This document shows positions 50,493 through 59,982 of a stretch of 64,000 bases of DNA, piece by piece (within the stretch, counting starts at the first letter, position 1; each line of letters starts with the position of its first letter). The stretch covers positions 1 through 64,000 of the forward strand of contig JACZTO010000004.1 of the NCBI GenBank assembly GCA_022573655.1, written 5' to 3'. The stretch is from Pseudomonadota bacterium. GTDB lineage: Bacteria > Pseudomonadota > Gammaproteobacteria > Steroidobacterales > Woeseiaceae. The notes under the pieces were generated by a model that made no database searches, was not told where the DNA came from, and saw nothing but the letters and a program-made list of their open reading frames with translations. The position numbers and the translations under genes were made by a program.

Positions 50493-51341
50493 ATGTTGGA
50501 TAGCAGACACGTTCGGCGCCGCTTCGAGCGCGCGGCCGCAAGCTTCGACGATGCCGACTTCGTACATACGGTAACTCGCGAAGGACTGCTGGCAAGGCTG
50601 CAGCCGCTGGTCGTCGAAGCCGGCACCGTCCTCGATCTCGGCTCCGCGACCTGCAGCACAAGTCAGGCGCTGAGCAAGAGATTCGGTCGAGCGCATATCA
50701 TTTCCGTCGACCTGGCACACAACATGCTGCAGCGCGGTCGCAAGAAACGCGCCTGGTTCTCGAGGTCCTCATTTGTCCAGGCAACCGCCGCTGCCTTGCC
50801 CTTCAGCGCCCAGAGTATCGACGTTGTATTCGCAAACCTGCTGTTGCCCTGGGTTGATGACCCGAACCAGGTGTTTTCCGAAATCGCCCGCGTGTTGAGA
50901 AAAGGTGGTGTTTTCGCTTTCGCCACGCTTGGCCCTGACAGCCTGCTGGAGATTCGGCGCGCCTGGGCCCAGGTTGACGACCGCGCTCACGTCAATCATT
51001 TCCTCGACATGCACGACCTGGGAGACGGCCTCGTGAACGCCGGGCTTGCCGACCCGGTACTCGATGTCGACCGGCTTTCGGTCAGCTATGACAGTACCCA
51101 GAAACTGTTTGCCGACCTCACCGCCATGGGTGGACGTAATGCCCTGCGGCAACGCAATCACGCGCTGGTTGGCAAACAACACTTCCGGCATATGACTGAA
51201 GAATTGCAAAGATCGGGCGCCGACGGCAAGATCACCCTCGATCTGGAACTCGTCTTCGGCCATTGCTGGGGCGCGGGCCCCAGAATGGATGCAACGAATT
51301 ATCGCATTGACGCCAATACGATCCCTCGCAGAAAGACATGA
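50493..51341 (+). CDS. bioC: Malonyl-[ACP] O-methyltransferase-like SAM methyltransferase
   Basis: RFERAAASFDDADFV, VLDLGSATCSTSQAL, SIDVVFANLLLPWVDDP, GVFAFATLGPDSLLEIRRAW. Confidence 0.88.
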   Translation: MLDSRHVRRRFERAAASFDDADFVHTVTREGLLARLQPLVVEAGTVLDLGSATCSTSQALSKRFGRAHIISVDLAHNMLQRGRKKRAWFSRSSFVQATAAALPFSAQSIDVVFANLLLPWVDDPNQVFSEIARVLRKGGVFAFATLGPDSLLEIRRAWAQVDDRAHVNHFLDMHDLGDGLVNAGLADPVLDVDRLSVSYDSTQKLFADLTAMGGRNALRQRNHALVGKQHFRHMTEELQRSGADGKITLDLELVFGHCWGAGPRMDATNYRIDANTIPRRKT

Positions 51342-52021
51342 ACGACAAAACCAAAGAACCACTGCCTTCCTGGATATTCCTTATCGTCGGCGCATTCCTG
51401 GTTGCGCAGTTTGCAGGTCTTGGCGCCTGGCAAGTCAGCCGCGGACTTGAAAAACGCGCGACTCAGCACGCCTACGAGGACGAAGCCGGATTTAGCGCCT
51501 GGCAGGATGGCATGGAAATTCACCCACATCAGCGCCTGAATGTTACCGGCCGTTATGCTGCCGACCATCAGTTCATTCTCGGCAAAATTATTGTTAACGA
51601 CCGCTACGGTTACTACGTCATCACGCCTCTCTTTATTGACGACGATACGCCCGCACTCCTGGTCAATCGCGGCTGGATTCAAAAAACGGGTACTGACATC
51701 GAGGATCTGGAGCTCGATGCGCCTGGCGAAGTGCTGACGGTCCGCGGTTATGTCGGCTCACTGCCGCTCCCGGGATATGACAAGGGCAAACTCATCCATC
51801 CGTCGCTTGAAGAGATGGCCGCCACGCTGGGTCGCCCGGTGCAGCCTTTCGTATTGCTGATGGATCGACAGGAACAACACGGCTACCTGCGCCACTGGGC
51901 GGCCAACGATTTCGGGCCCGGCAAGCACTTCGGCTATGCCCTGCAATGGTTTGCAATGGGCGCGGCCTTATTCGCGATACTCATCTGGAATTACCGCAAA
52001 AAGCGGCCTCTTGCACCTTGA
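51338..52021 (+). CDS. SURF1 family protein
   Basis: [63 protein letters not shown]. Confidence 0.94.
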   Translation: MNDKTKEPLPSWIFLIVGAFLVAQFAGLGAWQVSRGLEKRATQHAYEDEAGFSAWQDGMEIHPHQRLNVTGRYAADHQFILGKIIVNDRYGYYVITPLFIDDDTPALLVNRGWIQKTGTDIEDLELDAPGEVLTVRGYVGSLPLPGYDKGKLIHPSLEEMAATLGRPVQPFVLLMDRQEQHGYLRHWAANDFGPGKHFGYALQWFAMGAALFAILIWNYRKKRPLAP

Positions 52022-52049
52022 TACGACGCCCGATACAGTGCGACCTCTT

Positions 52050-52952
52050 ATGAACACGAGCGTAGAAACAATCAGCACCGACTGGCGTGACTATTACGAG
52101 CTCACCAAGCCTCGTGTGGTCATCCTGATCGTGTTTACGGCAGTCGTCGGCATGTTCCTGTCCGTACCTGGCTGGCCCGGCGTCATGCCGGTCGTCTTCG
52201 GCACACTGGGTATTGGGCTGGCGGCGTCTTCCGCCGCCGTTTTCAATCACGTGCTGGACGCCCGCATCGACATACTGATGATGCGAACGCGTGGCCGCCC
52301 GTTGCCACAAGGAAGGCTCACCGAGAAATCCGCTTTGGCGTTTGCCTCATCACTCGGTGCTGTCTCGATGATCACCCTGTGGTTCCTCGTCAATCCGCTG
52401 ACAGCGGTGTTGACATTTTTCTCCTTGATCGGCTACGCCGTCGTTTACACCGCCTGGCTGAAGCGTGCCACACCGCAAAACATCGTGATCGGCGGAGCTG
52501 CCGGCGCGGCCCCACCCATCCTGGGCTGGACAGCGGTAACCGACGAGTTCACCGGCGGTGCATTGATGTTGTTCCTGATTGTGTTTGTCTGGACGCCGCC
52601 GCATTTCTGGGCACTGGCAATCGCGCGAAAAGAAGAATACGCGAAAGTGAATATTCCAATGCTTCCGGTGACGCACGGGGAAGCCTATACGCGGCTCAAC
52701 ATTCTCCTCTACTCGATCCTGTTATTTTTCGTCACGATCATGCCGTACCTGATTGGCATGAGCGGCCTGATATATCTCGTCGCAGCCTCCATCCTCGGTG
52801 CTTACTTTCTGTACTACGCCATTCGCATGTACCGCGATCACGATGACGAGGAATTGCCGATGGCGATGTTCAAATATTCGATCAACTACTTAGGGCTATT
52901 GTTCGCCGCGTTGCTGGTCGACCACTACCTGTTATTCCCAATCAGCATTTGA
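52050..52952 (+). CDS. cyoE: Protoheme IX farnesyltransferase (heme o synthase)
   Basis: [71 protein letters not shown]. Confidence 0.97.
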   Translation: MNTSVETISTDWRDYYELTKPRVVILIVFTAVVGMFLSVPGWPGVMPVVFGTLGIGLAASSAAVFNHVLDARIDILMMRTRGRPLPQGRLTEKSALAFASSLGAVSMITLWFLVNPLTAVLTFFSLIGYAVVYTAWLKRATPQNIVIGGAAGAAPPILGWTAVTDEFTGGALMLFLIVFVWTPPHFWALAIARKEEYAKVNIPMLPVTHGEAYTRLNILLYSILLFFVTIMPYLIGMSGLIYLVAASILGAYFLYYAIRMYRDHDDEELPMAMFKYSINYLGLLFAALLVDHYLLFPISI

Positions 52953-53037
52953 GATCAAACGCGCTGAGCCGCGAGCCGGGCAAAATGCGTATCATGACCT
53001 TGTCACGAGCCCGTTCACCACTAGACTCGGGATCACG

Positions 53038-53589
53038 ATGTCGACGTCGAATCACCCCACATTCGAAAAGATCCTACGGCCACACATGGATCGGCTGTAT
53101 CGGCTCGCCTGGCGGCTGACAGGCCGCAAGGCCGAGGCCGAAGACCTGTTCCAGGAGCTGCTGATCAGGGCATACGGCAAGCTCGACGATCTGGTGAATA
53201 TCGACGCGCCGGGATCGTGGTTGTCGCGCGTGATGTACAACCTGTTCATCGACGAACAGCGGCGTTTCGCGCGCCGGCGCATGCACACGGTGGAAGAGGG
53301 CGAGCTGTCGGGTGACGGGCTGGCCGGCCTGCCGGGCGCGGACGACCCGGCCCGCGACCATGAGCAATGGCAGCGATTTGAGCGGCTAGCCGCCGCTTTA
53401 TCGCAGCTCAGCGACGACCATCGCGTCATCGTCCTTCTGCATGACACGGAAGGCTATAAACTCGATGAAATTCATGTGCTTATGGATATTCCGGTCGGCA
53501 CGGTCAAGTCCCGCCTGCACCGCGCCCGGGCCCGTCTGCGGGAAATTCTCGATAAGGACGGAACCTTTTTCGAACAGGGAGCGTGTTAG
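53038..53589 (+). CDS. ECF-family RNA polymerase sigma factor
   Basis: RPHMDRLYRLAWRLTGRKAEAEDLFQELLIRAY; LSDDHRVIVLLHDTEGYKLDEIHVLMDIPVGTVKSRLHRARARLREIL. Confidence 0.95.
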   Translation: MSTSNHPTFEKILRPHMDRLYRLAWRLTGRKAEAEDLFQELLIRAYGKLDDLVNIDAPGSWLSRVMYNLFIDEQRRFARRRMHTVEEGELSGDGLAGLPGADDPARDHEQWQRFERLAAALSQLSDDHRVIVLLHDTEGYKLDEIHVLMDIPVGTVKSRLHRARARLREILDKDGTFFEQGAC

Positions 53590-53594
53590 AGATT

Positions 53595-54116
53595 ATGCAG
53601 GACGATTCTGAAATCACGGCACTGTTAAAGGATTACCCGATGCCAGCAGCAAACGCAGCCTATTTCGACCAGGCGCTTGTACGTGCGACACACGAGGGCT
53701 CGCGTCGCCAACGCAATCGCTGGGTCATGACCGGCTTCGGTTCTGCCATCGCTGCGGGACTCGCGCTCTGGCTGATCGGTGGTTTTTTCCTTACAGCGCC
53801 GAACCTGCCGGAGACTGACACACCTGGCGTTCCCGGCATTACGATGACGCTGGCCGAACCGCAGACAGTGAATTTCGTTTTTGCCTCCAACACGCCGCTG
53901 GTCGGCGCAACCCTGACAATAATGCTGCCGGAAGGCGTCGAACTCGTCGGTTTTCCGGGTCAACGTGAGATCTCGTGGCAGACCAGTCTCACTGCCGGCA
54001 GAAATCTATTGCCGCTCAGACTTATTGCCCTGTCACCCATGGGTGGCGAGGTAATGGCAACCCTCGAACACATGGATCGTGCTCGCACTTTCAGGGTGCG
54101 GGTAGACGTCATCTAA
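53595..54116 (+). CDS. Putative anti-sigma / single-TM membrane protein
   Basis: Immediately downstream of ECF sigma gene; short cytoplasmic N-terminus, one TM (GFGSAIAAGLALWLIGGFF), periplasmic domain. Confidence 0.65.
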   Translation: MQDDSEITALLKDYPMPAANAAYFDQALVRATHEGSRRQRNRWVMTGFGSAIAAGLALWLIGGFFLTAPNLPETDTPGVPGITMTLAEPQTVNFVFASNTPLVGATLTIMLPEGVELVGFPGQREISWQTSLTAGRNLLPLRLIALSPMGGEVMATLEHMDRARTFRVRVDVI

Positions 54117-54128
54117 AGGAGTAGGACG

Positions 54129-54596
54129 ATGAAACAACTGACTGTATTTTTTGCAATCCTGGCTTTGACCTTTGTTGCATTCCTCCCGGCCGCCGCGCAT
54201 GCCGACGCCACAAATGCGAGTGACGCGCTGGACGACCTCGATGTCACGATGGTGGTCCTGGACAATGTCGGCGCGCTCAGTGCCGAGATCTCAAAAATGG
54301 ACGGACCCGATCACAATGCTGGCGACGATCACGACGCGGATGACGATGAGCGCGACGAGTCCGAGCAGGAGCGTGACGACCACGATGACATGCACCACGA
54401 GAATGAGTCTGACCGCGAGCATGACTTCGAGGACGCAGACCATCGTGACGACTTCGACCACGATGACATTCTTGAAGAAGACGAACTCGACGACGAGGAC
54501 GACTTCGAAGACGGCGAGGATGTCGACACGGACGAGTTCCACGAAGACGACGAACCTCACGACGGCGAGGGCGCACACGACGAAGTCGTCGACTAG
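54129..54596 (+). CDS. Highly acidic Asp/Glu/His-rich exported protein
   Basis: Signal peptide MKQLTVFFAILALTFVAFLPAAAHA; of the 98 residues from DGPDHN to the C-terminus, 66 are D, E or H (hand count). Confidence 0.8.
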   Translation: MKQLTVFFAILALTFVAFLPAAAHADATNASDALDDLDVTMVVLDNVGALSAEISKMDGPDHNAGDDHDADDDERDESEQERDDHDDMHHENESDREHDFEDADHRDDFDHDDILEEDELDDEDDFEDGEDVDTDEFHEDDEPHDGEGAHDEVVD

Positions 54597-54641
54597 TCAC
54601 CTCGGCAACCACTGATTGAGCAATCTCACGGCCAAATGCTG

Positions 54642-54677
54642 AAAAACCCCCCGTTTGTACGCATTCGGGGGGTTTTT
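54642..54677 (+). terminator. Rho-independent terminator after acidic protein gene
   Basis: AAAAACCCCCCG-TTTGTACGCATT-CGGGGGGTTTTT. Confidence 0.93.
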
Positions 54678-54757
54678 CCTGCACTACGTCATAGTTTTGA
54701 CGCCGCCTTTGCCGTTAACCTTTGCTATCTGACATAACGTGGAATTTCGCCAGTCCA

Positions 54758-56365
54758 ATGTTCAAGAGGATCTCCCTTACTGCTTCATTGCTGCTGTTGG
54801 TCTGTATTGGCCTCCTCGCACCGTTGCAAAGCGCCCACGCACTGTCAGCGCGGCAGTACTTCGCGGAGGGCAATCGCCTGTTCCGGGACGATCTCTACTG
54901 GGCGGCATTGCTGCGTTACCGGCAGGCAGCCGAAGCTGGCATGGATACCCCGTTGTTGCATTACAACTCCGGCATCGCGAATTTCCGCGCGAACCAACAC
55001 ATCCGCGCCCGTGAAGCGTTTCTGATCTCCCTGGAAGACCCGTCGCTACGCATTCCCGCGCACTACAATCTTGGACTCAATGCGTATGCGATGGGAGATT
55101 CCGACGCAGCGCTACGCTGGTTTCGTCTCGCGCGCGACCAGAACGTGCGGCAGAAGATTCACAACTATGCCGTCATTGCGATCTCACGGATTCAGGCCGA
55201 GCAGGACAGACCTTACCGTCTGAATGCTCGCGCACCGCACCGCGAAGCACAGCGGGAATTTACATCCCTGCAGTTACGCGCACGCGTTGGTTTCGGCAGC
55301 GACGACAATGTATTTCGCTCACCGGATCAGCCTTACATCGATTTTTCCGACCCAACCCTGCCGCTGGTGACGCCGGAGCCTAAGTCGGGCGTATTCATGC
55401 CACTGAGTCTGAGCGCCAAGTACCTGGTCAACAGCCTCAAGTTCGAAGGCTTTTACACCGCCTACCGACTCGCCGGACGTTACTACCAGGACAAAGACCT
55501 GGAGAACGGCAATGAATATCTACATGAGGTCAGCTTTGGCAACGAGTTTCGCCGCAGGGAGGGCGCGCGCGAACGTGAAGTCTACAGTGCGTTCAAAATC
55601 GCACAGCATGACGAGAATTACTACGATCCCGACAACGGCAATTCTCGAAGCATTGGTGGCATCAGTATAGACGAGCGTATGAATTACATTCGCTACGGCC
55701 CGGAGCTGATTCTCAGGCAGTCGCACGAACACCTGGCAATCGGCGCGATAGTCAAAGGTCAGTTGTGGAATTACGAAGATACGCTCGTAGTTCCCGAGTA
55801 TGACCACGAGTATTTTTTGGTGAGCCTCTTCGGGCAATATAAATTTGCGCCGTCGTCCCTGCTGCGTATCACTGTGGAGGGCTACAGCCGCCGCTTCGGC
55901 GACCGGCCCGCGTACGATCTCGACGGCCAACAGCGGATCGGCAACCCCACAATTCGCTACGATTACCTGTCGCTGACACTAAACGTCCGGCAGCGAATTA
56001 TCGACGGTTTGTGGTTCGGCGTTAGCGCCAAGCGAACCGAGCGCACTGATAAATACGTTGCGTACAACGATTACACGCGCGACAGCTATGGCGTAGAGTT
56101 GCACTGGTCTGCCGGAGCCCGCTTTGACCTGGTGGCAAACGGTGTCTATGAGCTATACAACTTCCCGAATGCGTTCGCATTCCACAATCCGGTCGCCGGC
56201 CGCAAGACGCAGGAAAGCGCAAGAATCAATATCATCGGCACTTTCAGGATGACGCAAAGTCTGAGCCTCGTCGCCGCAGCACATTATAAAGAAACGGTAT
56301 CGAACGACACCCGCATTCAGTACGAACGCAACCAGTTCTTGCTCGGAGTACGCTGGCAATGGTAG
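54758..56365 (+). CDS. TPR-containing protein with C-terminal outer-membrane beta-barrel-like region
   Basis: Signal peptide, TPR-like repeats (ALSARQYFAEGNRLFRDDLYWAALLRYRQAAEAG), then alternating amphipathic strands ending in aromatic residue (FLLGVRWQW). Confidence 0.8.
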   Translation: MFKRISLTASLLLLVCIGLLAPLQSAHALSARQYFAEGNRLFRDDLYWAALLRYRQAAEAGMDTPLLHYNSGIANFRANQHIRAREAFLISLEDPSLRIPAHYNLGLNAYAMGDSDAALRWFRLARDQNVRQKIHNYAVIAISRIQAEQDRPYRLNARAPHREAQREFTSLQLRARVGFGSDDNVFRSPDQPYIDFSDPTLPLVTPEPKSGVFMPLSLSAKYLVNSLKFEGFYTAYRLAGRYYQDKDLENGNEYLHEVSFGNEFRRREGAREREVYSAFKIAQHDENYYDPDNGNSRSIGGISIDERMNYIRYGPELILRQSHEHLAIGAIVKGQLWNYEDTLVVPEYDHEYFLVSLFGQYKFAPSSLLRITVEGYSRRFGDRPAYDLDGQQRIGNPTIRYDYLSLTLNVRQRIIDGLWFGVSAKRTERTDKYVAYNDYTRDSYGVELHWSAGARFDLVANGVYELYNFPNAFAFHNPVAGRKTQESARINIIGTFRMTQSLSLVAAAHYKETVSNDTRIQYERNQFLLGVRWQW

Positions 56366-56423
56366 AACTCTGCTACACTTTCGCGCTCTCGAATTCCGGC
56401 TCGCCGATGGGCATCAGCTCACA

Positions 56424-58595
56424 ATGGATGTCACCCCGATCCTCGACAAACTGAATGACGCACAGCGTCAGGCCGTTACTGCAGCGGCCGAACCCACGCT
56501 GGTCATCGCCGGCGCCGGCAGCGGCAAGACTCGCGTGCTCGTGCATCGCGCAGCCTGGCTTATAGACGTTGAAGGCATCTCGCCACAAAGTCTGCTCGCT
56601 GTAACTTTTACGAACAAAGCGGCGGCCGAAATGCGCGGTCGTATTGAATCGTTGCTCAACGTTCCCGTACAACACTTATGGATTGGCACATTCCATGGCC
56701 TCGCACACAGAATGTTGCGCCGGCACTGGCGTGAAGCCGGGCTGCCGCAGAATTTTCAGATTATCGATGCCGACGACCAACTGAGACTGATAAAGCGCTT
56801 GCTGAAAAACCTTGAAATTGATGACAGTCGCTGGGTGCCCAAGGAAATCCAGTGGTTCATTAACGCGCAGAAAGACGAGGGCTTGCGCCCGCAACATCTC
56901 GACGACGAAAATGATCCGAATCGGCGGCAGATGATTTCCTTTTATCAGTCCTACGAGGAAATTTGTCAGCGCGGTGGTCTCGTCGACTTCGCGGAGCTAT
57001 TGCTGCGAGCGCATGAGCTGCTGCGCGACAACGGCGAGTTGCTGCAGCACTACCGGCGCCGTTTTCAACATCTCCTGGTGGACGAGTTTCAGGACACCAA
57101 TGCCATCCAGTACGCCTGGTTGCGCTTGCTCGCAGGAGACACCGGTGTGCCGTTCGTCGTCGGCGACGACGATCAGTCCATCTACCGCTGGCGCGGCGCG
57201 CGCGTAGAGCATATTCAACGCTTTCAGAAAGACTTTCCCGGCACGCGCATAATCAAGCTGGAGCAAAACTACCGCTCCACGGCGACCATTCTCAATGCGG
57301 CCAATGCCCTCATCGCAAACAACCACTCACGCATGGGGAAGAATCTCTGGACTGAGGAATCCGTCGGCGAAACGATCAAAGTTTACTCCGCCTATAACGA
57401 GCGTGACGAAGCGGACTTCGTTATCGGCCGGCTACGTGACTGGATTGCTCAAGGCAATGCCCGCGCAGATGCGGCTGTCCTGTACCGCTCCAACGCCCAG
57501 TCGCGCGTGCTCGAAGAGGGTCTTATAAACGCCAGAATTCCTTATCGCGTTTATGGCGGTTTGCGCTTTTTCGAGCGCGCCGAAATCAAAGATGCGCTCG
57601 CATACCTGCGCCTCATATCCAACCGCGATGACGACAGTGCTTTCGAACGTGTCGTCAACAAGCCAACGCGCGGAATCGGGGCACGTACCGTTGAGATGAT
57701 GCGCTCATATACCAGGGCCAACGCCTGCTCGATGTGGCGTGCGGCCGGCACAATTGCCAGTGGCGACCTCAATGGTCGCGCCGCCAATGCAGTTAACGCA
57801 TTCATGTCCCTTATCGAGCGTATGGCACGGGAGACCAGGGGCCTGAGTTTGCATGATCAGGTTGACCACGTTATTCGCGTAAGCACCCTACTCGACTTCT
57901 TCAAAAAAGATAAAGGCGAGAAAGGCGAAACCCGCGTCGAGAACTTGCTCGAACTTGTAAGCGCGGCCAAGAGTTTCGAGCCTGACCCGGCAGAGGAGAT
58001 GGCGCCGCTGGACGAATTTCTGTCACACGCGGCTTTGGAGGCGGGTGAAGGGCAAGCCGATGCGTGGGAGGACTGTGTACAACTCATGACCATGCACTCT
58101 GCAAAAGGTCTCGAGTTTCCGCTCGTGTTCATGTGCGGCATGGAAGAAGGTCTGTTCCCACATCAACGATCGATAGCGGACCCGGATGGCCTTGAGGAGG
58201 AACGCCGCCTCTGTTACGTCGGTATTACGCGCGCCAAACAAACACTCTACATCTCTTACGCCGAGCAACGACGACTGCATGGAGTGGACAACTATGCTCA
58301 GCCGTCTCGCTTCATCGCCGAAATACCGGACGAATGCATAGAGGAAATCCGCCCGCGCGTACAGGTTTCCCGACCGCTGCGATCACCGTCGCCAATGCGC
58401 CGCAAGAATCGATCGGTTGCGCCCGGAAATGAGCTTGGTATACATTTGGGTCAGCGAGTCCGGCACAGCAAGTTTGGTGATGGTGTGATACTCAACTGCG
58501 AAGGTCAGGGCGCCCACGCCCGTGTCGAAGTCAACTTTGAGACGGCAGGCACAAAGTGGCTCGTTCTGAGTTATGCAAATCTCGATCTGATGTAG
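56424..58595 (+). CDS. uvrD: DNA helicase II, UvrD/Rep family
   Basis: LNDAQRQAVTA, LVIAGAGSGKTRVLVHRAAWLI, LLVDEFQDTNAIQY, VGDDDQSIYRWRGA, TMHSAKGLEFPLVF. Confidence 0.97.
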   Translation: MDVTPILDKLNDAQRQAVTAAAEPTLVIAGAGSGKTRVLVHRAAWLIDVEGISPQSLLAVTFTNKAAAEMRGRIESLLNVPVQHLWIGTFHGLAHRMLRRHWREAGLPQNFQIIDADDQLRLIKRLLKNLEIDDSRWVPKEIQWFINAQKDEGLRPQHLDDENDPNRRQMISFYQSYEEICQRGGLVDFAELLLRAHELLRDNGELLQHYRRRFQHLLVDEFQDTNAIQYAWLRLLAGDTGVPFVVGDDDQSIYRWRGARVEHIQRFQKDFPGTRIIKLEQNYRSTATILNAANALIANNHSRMGKNLWTEESVGETIKVYSAYNERDEADFVIGRLRDWIAQGNARADAAVLYRSNAQSRVLEEGLINARIPYRVYGGLRFFERAEIKDALAYLRLISNRDDDSAFERVVNKPTRGIGARTVEMMRSYTRANACSMWRAAGTIASGDLNGRAANAVNAFMSLIERMARETRGLSLHDQVDHVIRVSTLLDFFKKDKGEKGETRVENLLELVSAAKSFEPDPAEEMAPLDEFLSHAALEAGEGQADAWEDCVQLMTMHSAKGLEFPLVFMCGMEEGLFPHQRSIADPDGLEEERRLCYVGITRAKQTLYISYAEQRRLHGVDNYAQPSRFIAEIPDECIEEIRPRVQVSRPLRSPSPMRRKNRSVAPGNELGIHLGQRVRHSKFGDGVILNCEGQGAHARVEVNFETAGTKWLVLSYANLDLM

Positions 58596-58605
58596 ACTAC
58601 GATCG

Positions 58606-59982
58606 ATGAAAATTCTCATTCTCGGCGCAGGTCAGGTTGGTTCATCCGCGGCATATCATTTATCGCGTGAAGAGGCCAACGACGTCACGGTTGTCGACAC
58701 GCGGCCCGACGTCTTGCGTGAGTTGCAGGATCGTCTCGACATTCGTACCGTTGTCGGTCACGCCGCCTATCCTGAAGTGCTGGAACGTGCTGGGGCACGC
58801 GACGCTGAAATCATCGTTGCGTTAACAGACACCGACGAAACCAATATGGTCGCCTGCCAGGTTGCGCACACCCGTTTTCGCACGCCGACCAAAATCGCAC
58901 GCATTCGCAGCGCAGAATATATGAACGCGGACAAGTTATTCTCGCCGGCCGCGATTCCTATCGACTTCCGCATTAGCCCGGAACAGCTGGTCTGCAGCTA
59001 TATCGAGCAGCTTATTCTCTATCCAGGATCGTCGCAGGTACTCGACTTTGCTGACGGTCGTGTACGACTTGTCGGCGTCAAGGCAGACCGGGAAGGCTTG
59101 CTCGTCGGGCAACGAATTGCCACGTTGAAAGATCACATTCCCAACACCGAAGCTCGCATTGCTGCGATATACCGTCAGGGCAAAGCGATATTGCCGGACG
59201 GCGATACCGTGATACAGGAAGACGATGAAGTCTTTTTTATCGCTGACCGCAAGGACATTCGCGTTTTCATGAGCGAGATGCGGCGCCTGGAAGATCCGGT
59301 ACGGCGCGTGGTGATTGCAGGCGGTGGCAATATCGGTGTACGTCTGGCGCTCGCGCTGGAGCAGACAAATCAGGTCAAGATAATTGAGCGCGACCCGCGG
59401 CGTGCACGCCAGATATCCGAACAACTCAACAAGGCAATTGTGCTTGTCGGCGATGCGGCCGATGAAGAACTGCTACTCGAAGAGAATGTCGATAATGTCG
59501 ATGTGTTCGTCGCGCTCACCAACTCGGAGGAAGCCAATATCCTCAGCTCCATGCTCGCGAAACGACTGGGCGCACACAAGGTAATGGCGCTGATCAATCG
59601 TGAGTCGTATGTGGAACTTGTTGAGTCGAGCACCATCGACATCGCAATTTCACCGCAGCAGGTCACGATCGGCTCGTTGCTGGCACACGTGCGTCGCGGT
59701 GACGTGGTCAAAGTCCATTCACTGCGTCGTGGAGCCGCTGAGGCGATGGAGGCGATCGCGCACGGCGACGCGGATACCTCCAAGGTCGTCGGTCGCAGCA
59801 TCGAAGATCTTGAGTTGCCAAAAGGAACCACGATAGTTGCTATCGTGCGCAACGATCAAGTGATCATTGCGCATCACGATACAGTGATCGAGACTGATGA
59901 CCATGTGATTCTCTTCATGACGGACCGACGCAAGATTGAGCAGCTTGAGGCCCTGTTCCAGGTCAGTGTGTCCTTCGTGTAA
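58606..59982 (+). CDS. trkA: Trk system potassium uptake protein TrkA
   Basis: MKILILGAGQVGSSAAYHLSREEANDVTVVDT; two RCK_N/RCK_C units. Confidence 0.97.
   Translation: MKILILGAGQVGSSAAYHLSREEANDVTVVDTRPDVLRELQDRLDIRTVVGHAAYPEVLERAGARDAEIIVALTDTDETNMVACQVAHTRFRTPTKIARIRSAEYMNADKLFSPAAIPIDFRISPEQLVCSYIEQLILYPGSSQVLDFADGRVRLVGVKADREGLLVGQRIATLKDHIPNTEARIAAIYRQGKAILPDGDTVIQEDDEVFFIADRKDIRVFMSEMRRLEDPVRRVVIAGGGNIGVRLALALEQTNQVKIIERDPRRARQISEQLNKAIVLVGDAADEELLLEENVDNVDVFVALTNSEEANILSSMLAKRLGAHKVMALINRESYVELVESSTIDIAISPQQVTIGSLLAHVRRGDVVKVHSLRRGAAEAMEAIAHGDADTSKVVGRSIEDLELPKGTTIVAIVRNDQVIIAHHDTVIETDDHVILFMTDRRKIEQLEALFQVSVSFV

Noticed and set aside
54172-54615. Overlapping ORFs on both strands within the acidic protein gene (Met/Thr/Ser-rich + frame; Arg-rich and Val/Phe-rich - frames)
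   Set aside because: They are shadow frames created by repeated GAC/GAT/GAG codons; the D/E/H frame has a signal peptide, its own spacing after the upstream gene and a terminator.
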